Source of the DNA: Prorocentrum cordatum
Lineage: Eukaryota > Sar > Dinophyceae > Prorocentrales > Prorocentraceae
DNA: 64,000 bases
Assembly (NCBI GenBank): GCA_963575745.1
Contig: CAUYUJ010014757.1
Location: forward strand, 106,801 to 170,800
Reading direction: 5' to 3'
How positions within the stretch are numbered: position 1 is the first letter of the stretch; each line of letters opens with the position of its first letter. Shown one piece after another: positions 32,934 to 43,044 of this stretch. The notes under the pieces were generated by a model that saw only the letters and a program-made list of their open reading frames with translations, did not search any database and was not told the origin of the DNA. The position numbers and the translations under genes were made by a program.

Positions 32934-33120
32934 CGGCGGCGAGCACCAGGGGGGAGGTGAGAAGGAGAATGCCTTCTCTGAAGACTCGGGCGTCCCCGAA
33001 AGTTTTCTGGGCCTTCCACGAAGACACGGAATACGTCTCGGAAGGCGCGAGGGCTTCTGAGAAGACCCGCCGCCTTCTGAGAAGGCCTTCTCCTTCTCAC
33101 CTCCCCCCTCGCTCGCCGCC
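32934..33120. mobile_element. Short TIR element (GTGAGAAGGAGAAGGCC family), copy 3
   Basis: Best preserved copy. The left end CGGCGGCGAGC...GGGGGGAGGTGAGAAGGAGAA and the right end TTCTCCTTCTCACCTCCCCC...GCTCGCCGCCG are near-perfect inverted repeats of about 50 bp. The middle shares AAGGCGCGAGGGCTTCTGAG with copy 2. The host sequence on both sides carries a diverged ~45-bp direct repeat. Confidence 0.7.
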
Positions 33121-33692
33121 GAATCGAGTTGCCGGAATCGTTGATCGGCAAGGACAAAGTGCGGTTCTCACCGCCGAAAGATGCGGAGAGGGAGGAGGAG
33201 GAGGAGGGGGAGGAGGAGGAGGAGGAGGAGGAGGAGGAGGAGGAGGAGGGAGGAGGAGGAGGAGGGGAGGGAGGGGGAGGAGGAGGAGGAGGAGGAGGAG
33301 GAGGAGGAGGAGGAGGACACACAGCCGGGCCCGCACGGCGGAGCACGCCGCGCGCAGAGCGTGGCACGCACGGCGCCCTTCCTCAATCTTCACTCATCCC
33401 CCTGTCCCCGCCTCCTCCTCCTCCCCCTCCTCCTCCTCCTCCTCCTCCTCTCCTCCTCCCCTCCTCCCTCATCCGTCTCGTCCTCCTCCTCCTCTCCTCC
33501 TCCTCCTCCTCCTCCTCCTCCTCCTCATCCACACTACTCATCAACCCTGCTCCTCCTCGTCCTCCTCCTCCTCCTCTTCCTCCTCCTCATGGTTTCTCGT
33601 TCCTGATGGCTAAAAGGATCGTCGATCGCAGCCACCCCCTCCTCCTCCTCTCCCCTCCTCCTCCTCCTCCTCCTCCTCCTCTCATCCTCCTC
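33121..33692. repeat. GGA tract then TCC tracts
   Basis: (GGA)n at 33186-33320 and (TCC)n at 33405-33530, 33555-33590 and 33632-33690, with short unassigned pieces. Complementary tracts in inverted orientation could pair. Confidence 0.85.
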
Positions 33693-34169
<477 letters not shown>

Positions 34170-34470
34170 GTAGGACGCGTAAAAATACATGACGTTCGCG
34201 TGCCCGAGGCCATAATCCGTGGCAAATTACGCCATATGCGCGTCCCCGAGGCCATAAGCCCTTGTAAGGTATTCCAGATTCGCCATAACCCTTTTGTAAA
34301 ATATACCATGTTCGCGTCCCCCGGCCATGAGCCTCCGTAAATTACAGCATACTCGCGTCCCCGAAGCCATACACCCTCGCAAAGTATGCAACATTCGCGC
34401 CCCCGAAGCCAGAAACCTTTTGACATTTGCCATTGTTCGCGTCCCCGAGGCCATAAACCCTCGCAAATCC
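34170..34470. repeat. 42-nt minisatellite (CCCCGAGGCCATAA type), block 1
   Basis: About seven imperfect units with the core TTCGCGTCCCCGAGGCCATA and AAACCCTCGCAAATTAC. The period is a multiple of three, so minus-strand frames give a 14-residue repeat. The same repeat is at 36410-36650. Confidence 0.75.
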
Positions 34471-34614
34471 GCCGACCCCTTGTGGGTCTCTAGGCGTGTG
34501 AAACAGTTCCCCCCCATAACCCCCCCCAGGGACCCCAAACCGGAGATTTGACCCCCCCCCCCCCGGCCCGGCGCGAGCGCCCCCCCCCCCCCGGCCCGGC
34601 GCGAGCGCACCACG
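34471..34614. other. C-rich spacer
   Basis: Two C runs with CCGGCCCGGCGCGAGCGC duplicated (near 34563 and 34591). Confidence 0.5.
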
Positions 34615-35900
34615 AGGCTTGTCCGGACCCAGGAGGGCCCCAAGAAGGCCCCAAGAGGCCTCCAAGACGGCCACGAGGGCCCCGAGACGCCAAACGAACG
34701 CTCCAAGACGCCCAAGGTGGCCCAAAGACGGGCTAAGAGGCCTCCTAGACGGCCCAAGAGGTCCCCACGAGGCCCCAAGAGGCCTCCAAGATGCGTCCCA
34801 AACAGGGTCCCTAGACGCAAAAATGGACCCATTCCCTTCGTAAAACGTACAATTTTCACAAGTTCGCCTTCTGGGCTTTCCGATGCTCCCAGACGGCCCA
34901 AGAGGCCCCCAATACCGCCCCAAGACGGCAAAAGAAGCCTGCAAGAGGGCCCCAAGATAGCCCAAGAGGGCCCCAAGACGGCTCAAGAGGCGTCCAAGAC
35001 GGCCCAAGAGGGCCCCGAAGACGGCCCCAAGAGCGTTCCAGGAGCGCTCCTAGTGGCCTGCAAGAGAGCTCAATATGGTCCCACACGGTCCAAGAGCGAT
35101 CAAAGACACCGCAGATGGCCCCCAGACGGCCCAAGATGCCCCCAAGAGGCCCCAAGAGGCATCCAAGATGCGTCCCAAGTGGGCCTCTAGACGCAAAAAA
35201 TTGACCCGTTCCCTTCGTGAAACGTACATTTTCCACAAATTCGCCTTCTGGGCTTTCCGATGCTCCCAGACGGCGCAAGAGGCCCCCCAAGTCCGCCCCA
35301 AGACGGTCCAAGAAGCCTCCAAGAGGGCCCCAAGACAGCCTAAGAGGCCCGAAGACGGCTCAAGAGGCGCCGAAGACGGCCCAAGAGAGCCCCGAAGACG
35401 GCCCCAAGAGCGCTCCAGGAGCGCCCCAAGTGCTTCCAAGAGAGCTCAACATGGTCCCAGACGGTCCAAGAGCGATCAAACACACCCGAGATGGTCTCCA
35501 GATGGCCCAAGACGCCCCCAAGAGGCCTCCAAGATACGTCCCAAGGGGGTGCCTAGACGCAAAAATTTGCTCATGTCTTTCGTAAAACGTATATTGTTTC
35601 ACAAATTCGCCTTGTGGGCTTTCCGACGCTCCAAGACGGCCCAAGAGGCCCCCGAAGACCGCCCCAAGACGGCCCAAGAGGCCCCCAAGACGGCCCCACG
35701 ACGGCCCAAAATGGCCCCAAGACGGCCCAAGAGGTCCCCAAGACGACCCAAGAAGGCTCCAAGACGGCACCAAGAGGGGCCCGCCCCCACGAGCCCCAGG
35801 GGGCCCCAAGAGTGCCCCAAGAGGCCGCCAGAGGCCCCCAAGAGGCCGCCAAGACGCCTCACGGAGCCCCCAAGAGGCCCCCAGGAGGCCCCCCAAAGAC
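34615..35900. repeat. 12-nt CCAAGA/GGCC repeat with a ~370-bp higher-order unit
   Basis: Dense CCCAAGACGGCC and CCCAAGAGGCC motifs. A segment CTAGACGCAAAAA...TTCGTAAAACGTA...CAAATTCGCCTT...GGGCTTTCCGA recurs at about 34812, 35187 and 35552, giving a 365-375 bp higher-order period. Frames run open for hundreds of codons on both strands, so coding is unlikely. Confidence 0.7.
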
Positions 35901-35916
35901 CCCCAGACGCTTCCGT

Positions 35917-36390
35917 ATTGCGAACCGTAGAGCCAACTGCAATGCATTCCGCGCATACAGCCTTACTCTTCCTCGTGAAATGCTCACTATCTTGCTCGGC
36001 GCTAATGTGCTGTTGCCGCGCGAACTGTTTAGTGCGCGCTGCGAACGTCGAACGCCTCTTCACCCGTTTCGACTCATCTGCCACATCTTTCGCGGTGATG
36101 CCTCGCTGATCACAGCTTCCGCACACCACTCTTGCTCCTTTTGTCTTCCGGTGGTCCTCCACTTGGTTGCGGGTCGAAAGGCCGACCTCCCAGAAGGACA
36201 CCCCGCACCCGGGTGCACAGCACGCAAGGCGCTCGCAAAACACGCCCCAGACCACCGGCATCACGCAAACATTTGGACCCCCTAAGGATCTGCCGCCACC
36301 CGCGCGCGACACCGCACCCTCACACAAGACGCCGCTGGCCACAAAATTCCTGGCCTCGCAACACTCACAGAAGGGGTCGGCGGATGTGGC
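35917..36390 (-). CDS. Cys-rich protein segment, probable exon
   Basis: About 158 codons. Cysteine pairs are spread along it: CECC and C near the start, CERLACCAPGC, then a KTKGARVVCGSCDQRGITAK block and a KSKAVCAECIAV block at the end. The spacing suggests zinc binding. I recall similar H+K...C..C...G.T.RDV patterns in dinoflagellate hypothetical proteins, but name no family. It sits between the 12-nt repeat and the 42-nt minisatellite; the open frame continues into both, so true exon ends are unknown. Confidence 0.5.
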
Positions 36391-36409
36391 GTAAGCCTGT
36401 AGAATCACA

Positions 36410-36650
36410 CCATACTTGCGTCCCCGAGGCCACAAGCCCTCGCACATTACACTATAGTCGCGTGTCCGAGGCCATAAACCCTTGTAAAGTATGCGATAGT
36501 TGCGCCCCCGAGGCCATACACATTCGCAGATTATACCACATTCGCGTCCCCGAGGCCATAATCCCGTGTAAACTACGCATTTCCTCGACGCCATAAACCA
36601 TAGAAAAGTAGCTAATGTGCACGCCACCGAAGCCATAAACCATCGTGAAT
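36410..36650. repeat. 42-nt minisatellite, block 2
   Basis: Six or so units of GTCCCCGAGGCCATAAACCC type, spaced 42 nt. On the minus strand they run in frame into the Cys-rich segment, giving a 14-residue repeat of the form WPRGRxYxxxCEGL. Same family as 34170-34470. Confidence 0.75.
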
Positions 36651-36788
36651 CAATATTGGCCCTCGCGTGCTTCACGTCAGCGTCCAGACATCCCAACACA
36701 GCTCTGGCAAGTCCCATTCTAAGAGAGGAGGGCCAGCGGCATGGGGGCGAAGCCCTTAAGGATATATAGCAGGATCGGCGACTCATGA

Positions 36789-36824
36789 TATATATATATA
36801 TATATATATGTGTCTATATGTATG

Positions 36825-36861
<37 letters not shown>

Positions 36862-37187
36862 AGATATGTATATACATACATGCATACATACATACATACC
36901 TACATACCTACATACCTACGTACCTACATACATACATACATGCATACATGCGTACATGCATACATGCATGCATACATACACACATACATGCATACATGTA
37001 CACATATACACATATACATATATATACACATATACACATATACATATACATATACACATACAAATACATATACATATACACATCCATATTCATACGCACA
37101 TACATATACATACATATACATAGACATATACATATACGTATACGTATACATATACATATACATATATACATTTGCATATACATATAC

Positions 37188-37236
<49 letters not shown>

Positions 37237-37291
37237 CATATACATATACGTATACCTGTACATAAACATATACATATATATATATATAAAA

Positions 37292-37325
<34 letters not shown>

Positions 37326-37385
37326 GCAAATACATAAATTTATACATATACCTATACATATACATATACATATACATATACGTGT
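36789..37385. repeat. TA/TACA microsatellite
   Basis: About 600 bp of TATA, CATACATA and CATATA repeats. The Tyr/Ile/His-rich frames are artefacts. Confidence 0.95.
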
Positions 37386-37409
37386 TGCCAACGTATATGT
37401 ATGCTACCC

Positions 37410-37725
37410 TTTTTGGCGTCGCAATCAGCGTCGCAGGCGGTGCCAAGGAGTGGTTCGTTGGCCGCTCAGCGACATCCAGCTCGGAGCTCGTTTCGGCCCC
37501 GTGGAGTGTGAGGAAAGGAAGTTTGTGGATCAGGAAGAGTACGTGGTCGGGAAGCCTCGTATCTGGCGGCAGCACTGTCTGGAGGATGCTTGTGCGTTTG
37601 CACGTGCTGCAGAAATTCAAGAGTTTGCAGAAGTCGTGCCACACTACCCGGCGTCGACATCTTGCGACGAGATCGCCAAGTTAGTGGTCCTTGCAGCTGG
37701 CCCGCACATCTTATGCAGCGAGTAC
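37410..37725 (+). CDS. Possible exon of an unknown gene
   Basis: One plus-strand frame reads as ordinary protein between a microsatellite and a TIR element: [20 protein letters not shown], then [20 protein letters not shown] and an [20 protein letters not shown] block. A splice-donor-like GTAGGA follows at about 37724. No family recognised. It could be an upstream exon of a gene that includes the segments at 46527-46974 across the 197-bp arrays, but that link is speculation. Confidence 0.35.
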
Positions 37726-37840
37726 GTAGGAAAACAGATACCCCCTCCTGCGGAGGCTGTGGTCCCTGCTATCTCCTCCCATCTCCTCCCCGTCCCCACT
37801 GCCTCGTTCGAGTTAAGATGTGATCCCAGCCTTGGGCTAG

Positions 37841-38110
<270 letters not shown>

Positions 38111-38119
38111 TTACGCCTT

Positions 38120-38180
38120 GGGGAGGAGGAGGAGGAGGAGGAGGAGGAGGAGGAGGAGGAGGAGGAGGAGGAGGAGGGGG
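38120..38180. repeat. (GGA)n microsatellite
   Basis: About 19 GGA triplets before a G run, directly before the first 197-bp array. Confidence 0.9.
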
Positions 38181-38191
38181 GGGGACCTGAA

Positions 38192-41100
38192 GGTCGCGAA
38201 GCGCCAGCTCCTCCTTCCTCGAGCCCTCGTCTTGTGAGGTGTGGCGCCACCGTGTTTTGGCTCGTGCTGCTGCGGCCCCGAGTGCATGGATTCTATGTGT
38301 GGCAACTGCCACACGACCAAGAGCCACGACCAAGAGCTATGCTAGTGAACAGATGGTTAAGAGGCTGGAACAGGGTAAGTGCCGTCGGTCGCGACGGACG
38401 GAGCCTGCTCCTCCTTCCTCGAGCCCATCGTCGTGTTAGGCATGGCGCCACCGTGTTCTGGCTCGTGCTGCTGCGGCTCCGAGTGCATGGATTCTATGTG
38501 TGGCAAGTGCCACACGACCAAGAGCTACGACCAAGAGCTACGCTGGTGAACAGATGGTGAAGAGGCTGAAACAGGGCAAGCGCCGTCGGTCGCGAGGGTC
38601 GGCGCCAGCTCCTCCTTCCTCGAGCCCATCGTCTTGCGAGGCATGGCCACGATGGTCTGGCTCGTGCTGCTACAGTTCCGAGTGGGTGGATTAGATGTGG
38701 CAACTGTTACACGACCAAAAGCTACGACCAAGAGCTATGCTAGTGAACAGATGGTTGAAAGGCTGGAACAAGGTAAGTGACGTTGGTCACGGGGGTCGTC
38801 GCATGCTCCTCCTTCCTCGAGCCATCGCCTTGCGAGGCATGGCCACCGTGTTCTGGCTCGTGCTGTTACGGTCCGAGTGTATGGATTATGCGAAGCAGCT
38901 GCTACACGACCAAAAGCTATGGTTGTGAACAGATGGTTAAGAGGCTGGAACAGGGTAAGTGCCGTCGGTCGCGACGGACGGAGCCAGCTCATCCTTCCTC
39001 GAGCCCTCGTCTTGTGAGGCATGGCCACCGTGGTCTGGCTCGCACTGCTACGGTTCCGAGTCTATGGATTAGATGTGGCGACTGTTACACGACCAAGAGC
39101 CACGACCAAGAGCTACGCTAAGGAACAGATGGCTAAGAAGCTGGAACAGGGTAAGTGTCGTCGGTCGCGAGGGTCGGCGCCAGCTCCTCCTTCCTCGAGC
39201 CCTCGTCTTGTGAGGCATGGCCACCGTGTTCTGGCTCGCGCTACTACGATTCCGAGTGCATGGATTATGCGCGGCAACTGTTACACGACAAGGGCTATGC
39301 TAGTGTACAGGTGGTTAAGAAGCTGGAACAGCGTAAGCGCCGTCGGTCGCGAGGGTCGGCGCCAACTCCTCCTTCCTCGAGCCCTCGTCTTGTGGGGCAT
39401 GGCCACCGTGTTCTAGCTCGTGCCGCTACGGTTCCGAATGTATGGGTTCTGTATGGCAACTCATACGCGACCAATAGACACGACCAAGAGCTATGCTAGT
39501 GAACAGATGGTGAAGAGGCTGGAACAGGGTAAGTGCCGTCGGTCGCGAGGGTCGGCGCCAGCTCCTCCTTCCTCGAGCGCCTCGTCTTGTTAGGCATGGC
39601 CACCGTGTTCTGGCTCGTGCTGCTGCGGCTCCGAGTGTGAAGCTAATGCGTGGCAGCTGTCACACGACCATTGGATACCTGGAAATTGGCACCAACACCA
39701 ACACAGGGGGTTGCCTCCACCAGGGGAAAACGATCCTAGATTTCGCTGTTGGTGGTAATCGTTCGGCCGCCTAGGAAGCCAGAATAACTATACGACCACC
39801 CTGCGGGCGATAAGGAGGTTCTGACCCGTGCTACTACGATTCCGAGCGCATAAAATATGTATAACAACTATCACACGACCAAGAGCCACGACCAAGAGCT
39901 ATGCCAATGAACAGGTGGTTAGGAAGCTAAAACAGAATAAATGCAGTCGGTCGCGAGGGTCGGCGCCAACTCCTCCTTCCTCGAGCCCTCGTCTCTGTGG
40001 GGCATGGCCACCGTGTTCTGGCTCGTGCCGCTACGGTTCCGAATGTATGGATCGTGTATGGCAACTCATACGCGACCAATAGATATGACCAAGAGCTATG
40101 CTAGTGAACAGATGGTTAAAAGCCTGGGACAAGGTAAGTGCCGTCGGTCGCGAAGGTCGGCGCCAGCTCCTCCTTCCTCGAGCTCCTCGTCTTGCTAGGC
40201 ATGGCCAACGTGTTCTGGCTCGTGCAGCTACGGTTCCGAGTCTATGGATTAGATGTGGCGACTGTTACACGACCAAGAGCCACGACCAAGAGCTACGCTA
40301 AGGAACAGATGGCTAGGAAGCTGGAACAGGGTAAGTGCCGTCGGTCGCGAGGGTCGGCGCCAGCTCCTCCTTCCTCGAGCCCTCGTCTTGTGAGGCATGG
40401 CCACCGTGTTCTGGCTCGTGCTACTACGATTCCGAGTGCATGGATTATGCGCGGCAACTGTTACACGACAAGGAGGTCCGACCAAAAGCTATGCGCTATG
40501 CTAGTGCACAGGTGGTTAAGAAGCTGGAACAGCGTAAGCGCCGTCGGTCGCGAGGGTCGGCGCCAACTCCTCCTTCCTCGAGCCCCTCGTCTTGTGAGGC
40601 ATGGCCACCGTGGTCTGGACCGTGCTGCTGCTGTTCCGAGTGCATGGATTATGTGCGGCAGCTGTTACACGACCAAGAGCTATGACCAAGAGCTGTGCTA
40701 CTGAACAGATGGTTAAGAGGCTGGAACCGGGCAAGTGCCGTCGGTCGCGAGGGTCGGCGCCAGCTCCTCATTCCTCGAGCCAATCGTCTTGTGAGGCATG
40801 GCCACCGTGGTCTGGCTCGTGCTGCTGCGCCTCCGAACGTATGGCGTATGTGTGGCAACTGTGGCACGACCAAGAGCTACGACCAAGAGCTATGCTAGTG
40901 AACAGATGGTTAAAAGCCTGGGACAAGGTAAGTGCCGTCGGTCGCGAGGGTCGGCGCCAGCTCCTCCTTCCTCGAGCTCCTCGTCTTGTTAGGCATGGCC
41001 ACCGTGTTCTGGCTCGTGCAGCTACGGTTCCGAACGCATGGATTAGATGTGGCAGCTGTTACACGACCAAGAGCCACGACCAAGAGCTGTGCTAGTGAAC

Positions 41101-41467
41101 AGATGGTGAAGAGGCTGGAACAGGGTAAGTGCCGTCGGTCGTGAGGGTCGGCGCCAGCTCCTCCTTCCTCGAGCCCTCATCTTATGAGGCATGGCCACCG
41201 TGTTCTGACCCGTGCTACTACGATTCCGAGCGCATAAAATATGTATAACAACTAGCACACGACCGAGAGCCACGACCAAGAGCTATGCTAATGAACAGGT
41301 GGTTAGGAAGCTAAAACAGAATAAATGCAGTCGGTCGCGAGGGTCGGCGCCAACTCCTCCTTCCTCGAGCCCTCGTCTTTGTGGGGCATGGCCACCGTGT
41401 TCTGGCTCGTGCCGCTACGGTTGCGAAAGTATGGATTATGTATGGCAACTCATACGCGACCAATAGA
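38192..41467 (+). repeat. 197-bp tandem array 1 with splice-donor-like sites
   Basis: About 15 units, mostly 196-197 bp (range 182-203). Landmarks: GCTATGCTAGTGAACAGATG, GAGGCTGGAACAGGGTAAGT, CCGTCGGTCGCGAGGGTCGG, CTCCTCCTTCCTCGAGCC, GGCATGGCCACCGTGTTCTG. GTAAGT or a variant starts at 38375, 38773, 38955, 39151, 39333, 39529, 40134, 40331, 40534, 40928 and 41125. GCAAG replaces it at 38576 and 40731, and a dead AATAAATG form lies near 39937 and 41320. Three frames are open over many units, giving peptides such as TKSYASEQMVKRLEQ or MLVNRWLRGWNR. Which, if any, is used is unknown. Confidence 0.85.
39671..39830. repeat. Cassette interrupting array 1, also found at the end of array 2
   Basis: TGGATACCTGGAAATTGGCA...CACCAACACCAACACAGGGG...CGTTCGGCCGCCTAGGAAGC...GCGGGCGATAAGGAGGTT. 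Nearly identical to 45208-45359. In array 1 units resume after it; in array 2 it ends the array. Confidence 0.85.
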
Positions 41468-41689
41468 TCCGCCGATCCGGCGTGTGAGTTTCAAGGAGTC
41501 TCAGCTACAGCCTCGAGGCTGAGCTTCAGCCTCTGGGGGGGTCGCCGGGGTGGCTCTGCCGGGGAAGGGGGGGTGGGGGGGGGGGGGGGGTGCGAGTTTC
41601 CGGCGAACCCCGGGGCCGCTCCGGGGGAGTGGAAGATAGGGGGGGGGGGGGCGCCATGCTCCGCTTTTTCCGGCGCTTTGGAGGAGGGG
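41468..41689. other. G-rich spacer, no gene recognised
   Basis: Long G runs (about 41560-41590 and 41640-41652). Confidence 0.4.
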
Positions 41690-42260
41690 GGGGGCCCAAG
41701 AGACCCCCAAGGGGTTCCAAGAGGGCCCCGAGTCGCCGAAAAATCGCTCCAAGACGCCCGAGATGGCCTCCAGACGGCCCAAGGTGTCTCCAAGACGCCC
41801 CAAGAAGCTTCCAAGAGGCCTCCCAAGAGGGCCCCAAGAGGCCAGAATCGTTGATTTTCATTGGTTTTCTCAGGGTTTTTAGCGTTCTTGCCTTTTCGGG
41901 CGTCCGACGCTCGAAGACGGCCCAAGAGGCCCCCAAGTCCGTCCCAAGACGGCCCACGATGCTTCCAACACGGCCCAAGAGAGCCCCAAGACGGCCCAAG
42001 AGGGCCCCAAGACGGCCCAAGAGGGCCTCTGGACAGCCCAAGAAGGCCCCAAGAGAGCCCCAAGAGGGGCCCAAGAGGGGGACCACGAACCGAAAGAACC
42101 GAGCTTTCCGCCCCAAGAGGCCCCCAGGAGGCCCCAAGAGACCCCCAAGGGGCCCCAAGAAGCCCACAAGAGGCCCAAAAGAGGTTCCAAGAGGCCCCAA
42201 AACAGCTCCCCAGAGGCCTCCAGACTGCCTCCGGCAGGCCCCCGGTTTCTTCCGCGGCAC
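41690..42260. repeat. 12-nt CCAAGA/GGCC repeat block
   Basis: Same family as 34615-35900, including the linking segment CTTTTCGGGCGTCCGACGCTC at about 41890. Confidence 0.65.
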
Positions 42261-42420
42261 CGCCCAGGGCGCCACCGGCAGGATGTCCTCCGTCTCATCG
42301 TTTTCCTTCAAGTTATCGCCTCTTCCTCATTCTCCTCCTCCTCCTCTGCGACCTCACTCCTATCCCTCAACGATCGCGTCACCGAGTGCCTCTTCTTTGA
42401 AACATCCTCGCTCTTCAAAC
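42261..42420. other. No gene recognised
   Basis: Short spacer before CATA repeats. Confidence 0.35.
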
Positions 42421-42789
42421 GCACATCCATACACACATGCATACATACCTACATTTAAACACATTTGCATACATAGAAAAACAATCTTCCAGACATACAT
42501 ACTTACATTCACACACATACACACATATTATCATACACACATACAAACATACATACAAACTAAATACATACATACGCGCACAAGCATACATACATACATA
42601 CGTACCTACACACAGGCACACATGATCAATGCATGCATACATGCATGCACGCGTACATACACACACATATATCGTGAAACTCACCGCGTGCTCGAAACTT
42701 GAGAGAGACCGCGGGAAGTCGAGAGAAGCCGCGGAACGAGGCCTCTACTACTACTACCACTACTACCACAACCACTACTACTACTACTA

Positions 42790-42821
<32 letters not shown>

Positions 42822-42822
42822 G

Positions 42823-42858
<36 letters not shown>

Positions 42859-42875
42859 ATACTACTACTAGTACT
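42421..42875. repeat. CATA-type repeat and (TAC)n microsatellite
   Basis: ACATACATAC repeats at 42421-42670, about 75 bp of other sequence, then a nearly perfect (ACT)n run at 42745-42875. Confidence 0.9.
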
Positions 42876-43044
42876 ACAGGAGCCTTTCCCAACTAGTATG
42901 TGTGTGTGGGTGATGCTGTGTGCGCATGTCTGCGGCGCAGGTTAAGTGGTGTGACTGTGTGTGTGCGTTTGAGTGTGCGCCCATAATTTCTGCGTCTGGA
43001 GAATAACCCCGAGCGACCCGGATCGGCGGCACTGGCCGAAGGCC
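42876..43044. other. GT-rich spacer
   Basis: Interrupted GTGTGTG words, no gene recognised. Confidence 0.5.

Noticed and set aside
34342-36109. Long Pro/Lys/Arg-rich (plus) and Gly/Leu/Trp-rich (minus) proteins
   Set aside because: Both strands are open because of the 12-nt GGCC repeat. Neither has non-repeat domain content apart from the Cys-rich part listed separately.
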